Shown here piece after piece: positions 1-5,031 of a stretch of DNA of 6,458 nucleotides. Position 1 is the first letter of the stretch. The number at the start of each line of letters is the position of its first letter. The stretch is taken from the NCBI GenBank assembly GCA_900545405.1, contig UQYT01000066.1, forward strand, positions 1 through 6,458, read 5' to 3'. The notes below the pieces were generated by a model, which made no database searches, was not told the DNA's origin, and worked only from the letters and a program-made list of their open reading frames with translations. Both the position numbers and the translations under genes were made by a program. Origin of the DNA: an uncultured Eubacteriales bacterium (GTDB taxonomy: Bacteria > Bacillota > Clostridia > Oscillospirales > Oscillospiraceae).

Positions 1-1
1 G

Positions 2-547
2 GACGGGGCGTCGGATCTGCAGGTCGTGACGCGCATCGTGCTGCCGCTCGCAAAGCCAAGCGTCATCGTCACGGCGCAGCTCGGCGTGCTGGACAGCCAC
101 GACGTGAGCCGCTTCCTCTCCCTCTGCGGGGGCGACGAGCGGCGGCACCGCCTCGCCGTGCTCTTTCAGATGTGCTTCCCCGGCATGCCCAGCGTGTTCT
201 ACGGCGACGAGCTGGGCGTCGCGGGCGTGCTGGAGGCCGACTACCGCCGCCCCATGACCTGGCAGGGCGGGGACGCCGGGACCCTCGCGTTCTACAAGCG
301 CGCCATCGCTCTGCGCCGCACGCTCGCGCCGCTGCAAAGGGGCGAGTTCCGTGCCCTCGAGGCCCGGCGGGGCAGCGGCCTCTTCGCCTTCGCGCGGGAG
401 TATGGCGGCGAGCGCGTTACCGTGGCGCTCAACTGCTCGGAGAGGGCCGAAAACTTCGCTCCCGCGGGCGAGCTGCTCTGGTCTGAGGGCCTCGCGGGTG
501 GTAAAATAGGGCCGTACGGCTTTGCAGTCTCCATAGAGAGGGGGTAG
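2..547 (+). CDS. Partial GH13 alpha-glycosidase C-terminus (neopullulanase type) with a permease-like N-terminal segment
   Basis: The frame is open at the left edge, so the true start lies outside the window; the internal GTG at 26 is not needed. From about nt 74 it reads as the end of a GH13 (alpha-amylase superfamily) enzyme. The region IV motif LDSHDVSRF is at nt 89-115 and carries the conserved H-D pair. GMPSVFYGDELG, typical of the end of the TIM barrel, follows, then a YRRPMTW segment as in neopullulanase/cyclomaltodextrinase-type enzymes, and a short beta-sandwich domain C to the TAG stop. Such enzymes hydrolyse alpha-1,4 bonds of maltodextrins, usually in the cytosol after ABC import. 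The catalytic nucleophile and acid/base regions would lie upstream. What precedes nt 74 instead resembles a sugar-ABC permease EAA loop (DGAS...RIVLPLAKP), so the visible frame may be a non-functional fusion. It is followed after 6 nt by a LacI-family gene, probably in the same transcript. The GH13 family call is secure; the substrate is not. Confidence 0.8.
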   Translation, partial: DGASDLQVVTRIVLPLAKPSVIVTAQLGVLDSHDVSRFLSLCGGDERRHRLAVLFQMCFPGMPSVFYGDELGVAGVLEADYRRPMTWQGGDAGTLAFYKRAIALRRTLAPLQRGEFRALEARRGSGLFAFAREYGGERVTVALNCSERAENFAPAGELLWSEGLAGGKIGPYGFAVSIERG

Positions 548-553
548 GGCGCC

Positions 554-1567
554 TTGGCCGTCACGATAAAGGACGTGGCAAAGGCCGCGGGGACTTCGAT
601 ATCCACGGTGTCCAAGGTCATAAACGGGCATTACAGCATCTCCGAGGCCACGGCGGAGCGCGTGCGCGCCGTCATGCGCGAGCTGGGCTATTACCCCAGC
701 GCCAGCGCCCAGAGCTTTGCCCGGGGCTCCACCCGCGCGGTGGTCTGCCTCGCGGAGCTCAGGCCGAACACCGCCTTCGAGAACCCGCACCTCTTTGAGA
801 TGATCTCCGGCCTGGAGGAGGGCCTGCGCGCCCGGGGCTACTCGCTGACGCTGCGCTCCACGGACACGACGGAGGCCTGCGAGATAGCGACGGAGCTCAT
901 AAACCGCCGCGGCTGCGACGGGCTCGCGGTGCACGCCTCGGTGATGAGCCGCCCGCTCGCGGCGCTGCTCACGCGCACGCGCTTTCCGCACATCGTGCTG
1001 GGCCTGCCCAATTTCGAGAGCCAGGTCTGCTGGATAGACATCAACAACGTGTTCTCCGGCATGACCGCCGCGGCGCACCTGCTGGACGAGGGCTACCGGC
1101 GCATCGCCTTCATCGGCGGCAGCGAGCACGACATGATCTCGGCCCACCGGCTGGAGGGCGTGCGCCAGGGGCTGGAGAGCGCGGGGCGGGAGCTGCCCGA
1201 GAGCTATATCTGGCTGGGCGAGAGCACGCGCGCGGAGGGGCGGCGCATGGCGCTGGGCCTCATGAGCGCGCGCCCGGCGCCGGACGCCATCGTCTGCGCG
1301 AACAACCTCCTCGCGCTCGGCTGCGTGGCCGCGCTGGAGGAGCTGGGGGCGCGCATCCCGCAGGACGCGGCGGTCATGACCTTTGACGACTACCCCTATT
1401 CGCGCTTCACCACGCCGGAGCTCACGGTGGTGGACATAGACGTCCGCGACATGGGCGCCCAGGCGGCCAAGCTCCTCGCCGATGGCATCCGCCGCCCGAA
1501 CTTCCAGACCCAGACCTACGCCACGGCCTCAAACCTCATAATCCGCGCCTCCACAAAGCGGCGCTGA
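554..1567 (+). CDS. LacI-family transcriptional regulator
   Basis: A 337-residue protein, the usual length for the LacI/GalR family. Residues 3-24 form the N-terminal helix-turn-helix (TIKDVAKAAGTSISTVSKVI). The hinge region is around residues 47-60, and a periplasmic-binding-protein-like effector domain runs from about 62 to 330, with the family-typical stretches HLLDEGYRRIAFIGG, AIVCANN and TFDDYPYSRFTTPELT. The start is TTG at 554, supported by a purine-rich AGAGAGGGGG (535-544) 9 nt upstream that overlaps the end of the GH13 gene, so translation is probably coupled. It would bind a sugar-responsive operator and most likely represses the adjacent maltodextrin genes; the ligand is unknown. 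In the hinge, the usual A-R-x-L is A52-Q53-S54-F55, so both the arginine and the minor-groove leucine appear replaced. The gene ends just before a strong terminator. Confidence 0.93.
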   Translation: MAVTIKDVAKAAGTSISTVSKVINGHYSISEATAERVRAVMRELGYYPSASAQSFARGSTRAVVCLAELRPNTAFENPHLFEMISGLEEGLRARGYSLTLRSTDTTEACEIATELINRRGCDGLAVHASVMSRPLAALLTRTRFPHIVLGLPNFESQVCWIDINNVFSGMTAAAHLLDEGYRRIAFIGGSEHDMISAHRLEGVRQGLESAGRELPESYIWLGESTRAEGRRMALGLMSARPAPDAIVCANNLLALGCVAALEELGARIPQDAAVMTFDDYPYSRFTTPELTVVDIDVRDMGAQAAKLLADGIRRPNFQTQTYATASNLIIRASTKRR

Positions 1568-1573
1568 CGACGC

Positions 1574-1610
1574 AAAGAGCCCCGGTGCGGTTTTGCACCG
1601 GGGCTCTTTT
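1574..1610 (+). terminator. Rho-independent terminator, probably shared by two convergent genes
   Basis: A perfect 15-bp stem, AAAGAGCCCCGGTGC (1574-1588) with its reverse complement (1595-1609), closes a 6-nt loop GGTTTT. The right arm ends in TCTTTT, giving a U run in the plus transcript. It starts 6 nt after the LacI gene stop. The minus-strand AraC gene stop (1610-1612) abuts the other side, and the left arm supplies three U in that direction, so the hairpin can serve both convergent genes, more strongly for LacI. Confidence 0.92.
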
Positions 1611-2668
1611 CATACCCTCTGCTTGCGGAAGGCCGAGGGCGTGATGCCCTCGCGGCTCTTGAAGAGGTAGAGGAAGTGGTTCGTGTTCGGTATGCCCACG
1701 AGCTGGCCTATCTCCGCGATGGAGCGGCGCGAGTCCACCAGCAGCACCTTGGCCTTGTCCAGGCGGATGCCGATGAGGTAGTCGTTCGGGCTCTTGCCGA
1801 CGTAGCGCTTGAACTCGCGGGACATGTGGAACTTGCTGATGCTGAAGATGCGCGAGAGGTCGTCGAGCGAGATGTTCCGGCTGTAATTGCGGTCGAGATA
1901 GCTCTGTATGGCCACGATGATGTCCGGGACGATGACCTGCTTCGCCGAGGCGCTGACCACGGCGAGGTCCACCTCCACGAAGAGGCTCAGCAGCAGGTGC
2001 GCAAAGACGGAGTCCGGGTTCGGGCTGGAGTCGGTCCGCGTGCTGAGCAGCTGCCAGATGAGGGAGCGGAAGCGCGAGCCGGCGCCGAAGGTGAGCTGGA
2101 TGATGCCGTCCTCATTGAGCCTGCGGCAGGTCTCGGCAAAGAGGTGGGAGTTCATCCGGCCCTGGACGCGGACGAAGGCGCACTCCCAGACCTGGCCGGG
2201 GCTGGCGCGGTAGTGCGCGCGGCGGCTGCAGTCCAGCCAGACGCAGTCGTACTTCCGGCACTTTATCCCGCGCCCGTCCACCACGACCTCGCCCTCGCCG
2301 AGCAGGGAATAGCACAGCAGCGTGGCGTCCCCGGAGTAGACGTTGATGCCGCTGGTGGAGAGCGCCGCGGAGGAGAGCCGTATGAGCCCGATGCCGGAGC
2401 CGGGGTCGAGCTGGTTGTATGAGGAGACGAAGCGCGAATACTTTATCTCCAGCCCCGTGTCGGAGGAGGACGGGGACACGACCTGCTCGAATTCGTCCGC
2501 CTCTTCCATCGAGTGGGCCATGAAGAGCGAGAGATATTCCTCTTCTCCGCCCCCGGTCTCCGCGCGGTCCTCCGGCTCTATTGCCATTTCGAGGAATGCG
2601 TCCAAATATTCCTCCTCGTCCGCCGCGCTGTCCGCAACGAGGTAGTTTCTCCCGATGAAGGCGTCCAC
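1610..2668 (-). CDS. AraC-family transcriptional regulator with acidic N-terminal extension
   Basis: The longest reading is 352 residues from GTG at 2668. Residues about 245-350 are a canonical AraC/XylS DNA-binding domain: first HTH around ISLDDLSRIFSISKFHMSREFKR (267-288), linker GKSPNDYLIGIRLDKAKVLL, second HTH SIAEIGQLVGIPNTNHFLYLFK (316-337), ending ITPSAFRKQ. Residues about 75-195 look like the cupin-type ligand-binding/dimerisation domain (for example GEGEVVVDGRGIKCRKYDCVWL). Residues 13-62 are strongly acidic and contain EEEYL twice (18-22, 42-46). The GTG has its only SD-like bases (AAGGGG) directly abutting it, whereas TTG at 2605-2603 (codon 22) has AGGAGG 5 nt upstream, so a 331-residue product is a real alternative. 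The gene is divergent from the acyl-CoA dehydrogenase operon across a shared regulatory region, so it is the likely regulator of that operon and perhaps of itself; this is inferred from position. Effector unknown. Confidence 0.9.
   Translation of the reverse strand: MDAFIGRNYLVADSAADEEEYLDAFLEMAIEPEDRAETGGGEEEYLSLFMAHSMEEADEFEQVVSPSSSDTGLEIKYSRFVSSYNQLDPGSGIGLIRLSSAALSTSGINVYSGDATLLCYSLLGEGEVVVDGRGIKCRKYDCVWLDCSRRAHYRASPGQVWECAFVRVQGRMNSHLFAETCRRLNEDGIIQLTFGAGSRFRSLIWQLLSTRTDSSPNPDSVFAHLLLSLFVEVDLAVVSASAKQVIVPDIIVAIQSYLDRNYSRNISLDDLSRIFSISKFHMSREFKRYVGKSPNDYLIGIRLDKAKVLLVDSRRSIAEIGQLVGIPNTNHFLYLFKSREGITPSAFRKQRV
2611..2616 (-). promoter_or_regulatory. Shine-Dalgarno sequence pointing to an alternative AraC start
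   Basis: On the minus strand AGGAGG lies 5 nt before TTG at 2605-2603, in frame with the AraC-family gene. It encodes part of an EEEY peptide in the longer reading, so the match may be a coincidence of GAG/GAA codons. It is nevertheless better spaced than anything upstream of the GTG at 2668. Confidence 0.4.
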
Positions 2669-2739
2669 CCCCTTATGAATGATGAAGCAAAATATATAGA
2701 AACATGTGGCAGCGCCATAGCACGATTGAAAAGCGGCGC

Positions 2740-2770
2740 GCCTTATTTCCCGCTCGGCGGGAAATGAGGC
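2740..2770 (-). other. Long stem-loop in the probable untranslated leader of the AraC-family gene
   Basis: An inverted repeat of two 14-nt arms (2740-2753 and 2757-2770) around a 3-nt loop. Thirteen positions pair as Watson-Crick, including the nine loop-proximal ones (ATTTCCCGC/GCGGGAAAT). The remaining position (2744/2766) is an A-C mismatch in minus-strand RNA and a U-G wobble in plus-strand RNA. If the promoter at 2816-2844 is used, the hairpin lies in a ~140-nt leader about 70 nt before the GTG. No long U run follows it on the minus strand, so it is not a standard terminator. It could be an mRNA-stability or translation-control element. Confidence 0.6.
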
Positions 2771-2815
2771 CCCTCCGCAGGGCGCCCCGCAGGCTTCGTT
2801 TTTTTATACAAGTTC

Positions 2816-2844
2816 ATTATAAAAGATTTGCGCAATATCGTCAA
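2816..2844 (-). promoter_or_regulatory. Near-consensus sigma-70/sigma-A promoter for the AraC-family gene
   Basis: On the minus strand, -35 TTGACG (2844-2839) and -10 TATAAT (2821-2816) are separated by exactly 17 nt, matching consensus at 11 of 12 positions. Transcription would start near 2809, leaving a leader of about 140 nt before the GTG at 2668. The spacer contains the palindrome TTGCGCAA (2828-2835), and the -35 overlaps a 16-bp motif that recurs at 2928-2943. This suggests the promoter is a regulated target, possibly autoregulated. Confidence 0.75.
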
Positions 2845-2850
2845 CTAAAT
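2835..2850. promoter_or_regulatory. Candidate regulator site 1, overlapping the AraC gene -35
   Basis: ATATCGTCAACTAAAT matches the palindrome at 2928-2943 (AAATAGTCAACTATTT) at 12 of 16 positions, with an identical core GTCAACTA. The centres are 93 bp apart, close to nine helical turns. It overlaps the -35 of the minus-strand promoter, where a bound protein would repress. Which protein binds is not shown; the neighbouring AraC-family regulator is the simplest candidate. Confidence 0.4.
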
Positions 2851-2909
2851 AAAAATGAATAAATTATGGCCGCCAAAAGTCCCGTACAGCAGAATGTTGC
2901 CCAGAACCA

Positions 2910-2960
2910 TTATATCTTGCTACTTTGAAATAGTCAACTATTTAACGGAGCAAGATATAA
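2910..2960. repeat. 51-bp nested palindrome upstream of the acyl-CoA dehydrogenase operon
   Basis: Outer arms TTATATCTTGCT (2910-2921) and AGCAAGATATAA (2949-2960) are perfect 12-bp reverse complements. Nested almost concentrically inside is AAATAGT-CA-ACTATTT (2928-2943), a second perfect inverted repeat of 7-bp arms. The centre lies about 85 bp upstream of the predicted operon start, a usual place for an activator site. There is no following T run and no gene directly upstream on either strand, so a terminator role is unlikely. It is best read as a composite operator; the binding protein is unknown. Confidence 0.65.
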
Positions 2961-2983
2961 AGTATTTGCAGCACAATTCTTAA

Positions 2984-3012
2984 TTGAGTTTGAATGACAA
3001 AAATAAGATAAT
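2984..3012 (+). promoter_or_regulatory. Probable promoter of the acyl-CoA dehydrogenase / etf / caiB operon
   Basis: TTGAGT (2984-2989) and GATAAT (3007-3012) are spaced by 17 nt, giving 9 of 12 consensus matches and a start near 3019, about 50 nt before the ATG. A small inverted repeat CAATT-CTT-AATTG (2974-2986) overlaps the -35. The imperfect -35 together with the upstream nested palindrome would suit an activator-dependent promoter. No other well-spaced pair was found between 2900 and 3060 on this strand. Confidence 0.55.
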
Positions 3013-3069
3013 CATGCTGAAAGCGGCCCCGGACAGGGTAGCGATAAAAAATTAACGGGAGGAATAGAC

Positions 3070-4209
3070 ATGACGTTCAACTTCACGGAAGAGCAAATTA
3101 TGATCCGCGACATGGTAAGGGAATTTACCAAGAAGGAAGTCGAACCCCGTGACAAATGGATGGACGAGAACGGCTTTGACTACGAGCTGCATAAGAAGCT
3201 GACGCAGGCCGGCCTCATGGGAATACACCTGGACGAGAAGTACGGCGGCGGCGGCGGAGATGCGGTCACCAGCATCATAGTCATCCACGAGATAGCCAAG
3301 GGCAGCGCCTCCGAGGCCCTGTTCCTGGACGCCAACTGGCTGGCTGCCGACCTCATCCTCTACCACGGCACCGAGGCGCAGAAGGACAAGTATCTGCCCC
3401 AGGCCGCCCAGGGCAAGATCTTCGCCTTCGGCCTGACCGAGTCCTGCGCGGGCTCCGACGCGGCCGGCATCAAGTCCACCGTGGTCCCCGCTGACGACGG
3501 CGGCTGGATCCTCAACGGCGGCAAGGCCTGGATCACCAACTCCGGCGTCGCCGACTACTACATAATCCTCGCCAAGACCGACCCCGCGGCCGGCAACAAG
3601 GGCATCTCCACCTTCATCGTCCCGAAGGACGCCGAGGGCCTGACCATCGGCAAGTTCGAGGACAAGATGGGCATGCGTGGCAGCGCCACCTGCGAGCTCT
3701 CCTTCGACAACATCCACCTGCCCGCCGACGCGCTGCTCGGCTCCCTGGGCATGGGCTTCAAGATGGCCATGCAGGCCCTGGACGGCGCCCGCATCAGCAT
3801 CGGCGCCATCGCCGCCGGCCTTGCCGAGCACGCCATGACCATCGCCAAGAACTACGCCAACGAGCGCACCGCCTTCGGCAAGCCCATCGGCAAGTTCGAG
3901 GGCATCCAGTTCAAGTTCGCGGACATGTCCGCCGAGATCCGCGCCATGGAGCTCATGACCTACGACACCGCCCGCATGAAGGCCGAGGGCAAGCGCCACA
4001 CCCTCGAGGCCGCGCAGACCAAGCTCTTCTCCGGCGTCCACTGCACGCAGATCTGCCTCGAGTGCCAGCAGGTCCTCGGCGGCAACGGCTACAGCAAGGA
4101 GTACCACGTGGAGCGCTTCGTCCGCGACGCCAAGCTGCTTGAGATAGGCGAGGGCACCAACGAGATCCTCCGCATGCTCATCGGAGGCACCGTGCTGGCT
4201 CAGAAATAA
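3070..4209 (+). CDS. Acyl-CoA dehydrogenase, short-chain (butyryl-CoA dehydrogenase) type
   Basis: A 379-residue FAD enzyme of normal family length. The N-terminal helical domain starts FNFTEEQIMIRDMVREF. The middle beta domain has the flavin-binding signatures FGLTESCAGSDAAG (120-133) and WITNSGVAD (154-162). The C-terminal helical domain has TAFGKPIGKFEGIQFKFADM (267-286), QVLGGNGY (334-341) and RDAKLLEIGEGTNEI (352-366). Glu361 aligns with the catalytic base of short-chain and butyryl-CoA dehydrogenases. The ATG start has GGGAGGAA (3057-3064) 5 nt upstream. It would interconvert an acyl-CoA and its 2,3-enoyl-CoA, exchanging electrons with the EtfBA pair that follows 22 nt downstream. Next to a CaiB-like transferase, it could act as a crotonobetainyl-CoA reductase or gamma-butyrobetainyl-CoA dehydrogenase. 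Its C-terminal motif is Bcd-like rather than that of E. coli CaiA, so no cai symbol is given. Family certain, substrate inferred. Confidence 0.93.
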   Translation: MTFNFTEEQIMIRDMVREFTKKEVEPRDKWMDENGFDYELHKKLTQAGLMGIHLDEKYGGGGGDAVTSIIVIHEIAKGSASEALFLDANWLAADLILYHGTEAQKDKYLPQAAQGKIFAFGLTESCAGSDAAGIKSTVVPADDGGWILNGGKAWITNSGVADYYIILAKTDPAAGNKGISTFIVPKDAEGLTIGKFEDKMGMRGSATCELSFDNIHLPADALLGSLGMGFKMAMQALDGARISIGAIAAGLAEHAMTIAKNYANERTAFGKPIGKFEGIQFKFADMSAEIRAMELMTYDTARMKAEGKRHTLEAAQTKLFSGVHCTQICLECQQVLGGNGYSKEYHVERFVRDAKLLEIGEGTNEILRMLIGGTVLAQK

Positions 4210-4231
4210 GCTGGATTGAGAGAGAAATAAG

Positions 4232-5017
4232 ATGAAGATCATAGTTTTTGTAAAGCAGGTCCCGGATACGGACGATGTGAAGCTCGATCCCAAGACCGGC
4301 AACCTCCAGAGAGAGGGAGTACAGAGCATAATGAACCCCCTTGACGCCAACGCTGTGGAGACGGCGCTCAGGCTCAAGGAGAAGTACGGCGGCAGCGTAG
4401 TTGCCGTCAGCATGGGCCCCCCGCAGGCGGACGACGTGCTCAAGAAGGCGCTGGCCATGGGCTGCGACGAATCCGCGCTGCTCTCCGACCGCGCCCTCGG
4501 CGGCGCCGACACGCTGGCCACGGGCTATCCGCTCGCCAAGGCGGCCGAGAAGCTCGGCGACTACGACCTGCTGATCTGCGGCCGCCACGCCACCGACGCC
4601 GAGACCGCCCAGACCGGCCCCATCATCGCTGCCTTCCTCGGCATCCCGCAGGTCACCCTCTGCGGCGAGGTCGAGATAGAGGACGGCTGGGCCGTCTGCG
4701 AGAGGCTGCTACCCGACCGCACCGAGAAGGTCCGCGTCAAGCTCCCGGCGCTCATCACCGTCTGCGCCGAGGCCAACGAGCCGCGCTACCCGACCCCCAT
4801 CGGCATCATGAAGGCCCTCAAGAAGCCCCGCCACGTCTGGAACGCCGCCGACCTCGGCTGCGAGCCGGATATGATAGGCATCCCGGGCTCGCCCTCCGTC
4901 AACAAGCGCGTGTTCGCCCCGCCCAAGCGGAACACGGACACCAAGTTCTTCGAGGGCAGCGTTGAAGAGATGGCCAAGGCAATAGTGGACACGCTCGAAG
5001 CCGAGCGTCTGATATGA
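4232..5017 (+). CDS. etfB: Electron transfer flavoprotein beta subunit (EtfB/FixA)
   Basis: A 261-residue cytoplasmic protein of the usual EtfB length. It opens MKIIVFVKQVPDT and carries REGVQSIMNPLDANAVE (28-44), SMGPPQADDVLKKALAMG (60-77), GADTLATGYPLAKA (91-104), the nucleotide-binding loop GRHATDAETAQTGP (117-130), and a C-terminal segment GIMKALKKP...AADLG (191-209) in the region that contacts the dehydrogenase. The REGV, GADTLAT and TAQTGP motifs resemble ETFs of anaerobes that bind a second FAD in this subunit and bifurcate electrons from NADH, so a bifurcating role is plausible but unproven. The ATG start has only a weak purine stretch (GAGAGAG) upstream, consistent with translation following the dehydrogenase 22 nt before it. 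Its stop overlaps the ribosome binding site of etfA. Confidence 0.94.
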   Translation: MKIIVFVKQVPDTDDVKLDPKTGNLQREGVQSIMNPLDANAVETALRLKEKYGGSVVAVSMGPPQADDVLKKALAMGCDESALLSDRALGGADTLATGYPLAKAAEKLGDYDLLICGRHATDAETAQTGPIIAAFLGIPQVTLCGEVEIEDGWAVCERLLPDRTEKVRVKLPALITVCAEANEPRYPTPIGIMKALKKPRHVWNAADLGCEPDMIGIPGSPSVNKRVFAPPKRNTDTKFFEGSVEEMAKAIVDTLEAERLI

Positions 5018-5023
5018 AGGAGG
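5017..5023 (+). promoter_or_regulatory. Shine-Dalgarno sequence that fixes the etfA start at 5032
   Basis: AAGGAGG overlaps the last base of the etfB stop and sits 8 nt before ATG at 5032. An earlier in-frame ATG at 5014 overlaps the etfB TGA (ATGA) but lies ahead of this SD and has none of its own. The later start is therefore preferred, and it puts the first family-conserved residues (KDIWVFAEQ) near the N-terminus. Confidence 0.8.
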
Positions 5024-5031
5024 CGGCATCC

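Noticed and set aside
1676..2422. 248-codon plus-strand frame within the AraC-family gene
   Set aside because: Composition (A/V/D/E/H-rich) is typical of an antisense shadow; the minus-strand AraC domain structure is unambiguous.
2675..2767. 30-codon plus-strand ORF (MNDEAKYIETCGSAIARL...) in the divergent region
   Set aside because: No Shine-Dalgarno sequence or plausible promoter is visible, and its 3' end lies in the stem-loop at 2740-2770. It is the tail of a longer chance frame antisense to the AraC gene.
2775..2805. GC-rich stretch followed by seven T (2799-2805) as a plus-strand terminator
   Set aside because: No stable hairpin ends next to the T run; the good stem (2740-2770) is 28 nt away, and there is no plus-strand gene upstream to terminate.
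2925..2937. FNR/CRP-like site TTGA-N5-TCAA
   Set aside because: FNR-type sites need TTGA-N6-TCAA; here the spacing is five, and the longer AAATAGT-CA-ACTATTT palindrome explains the symmetry better.
3052..4521. 489-codon open frame on the minus strand opposite the acyl-CoA dehydrogenase and etfB
   Set aside because: It is antisense to two clear family members, has low-complexity A/G/L/V/D-rich composition, and arises from GC-rich third positions; no recognisable domain.
5014..5031. ATG at 5014 as the etfA start, overlapping the etfB stop
   Set aside because: It lies ahead of the AAGGAGG at 5017-5023, which is ideally spaced for ATG 5032, and adds only six non-conserved residues.
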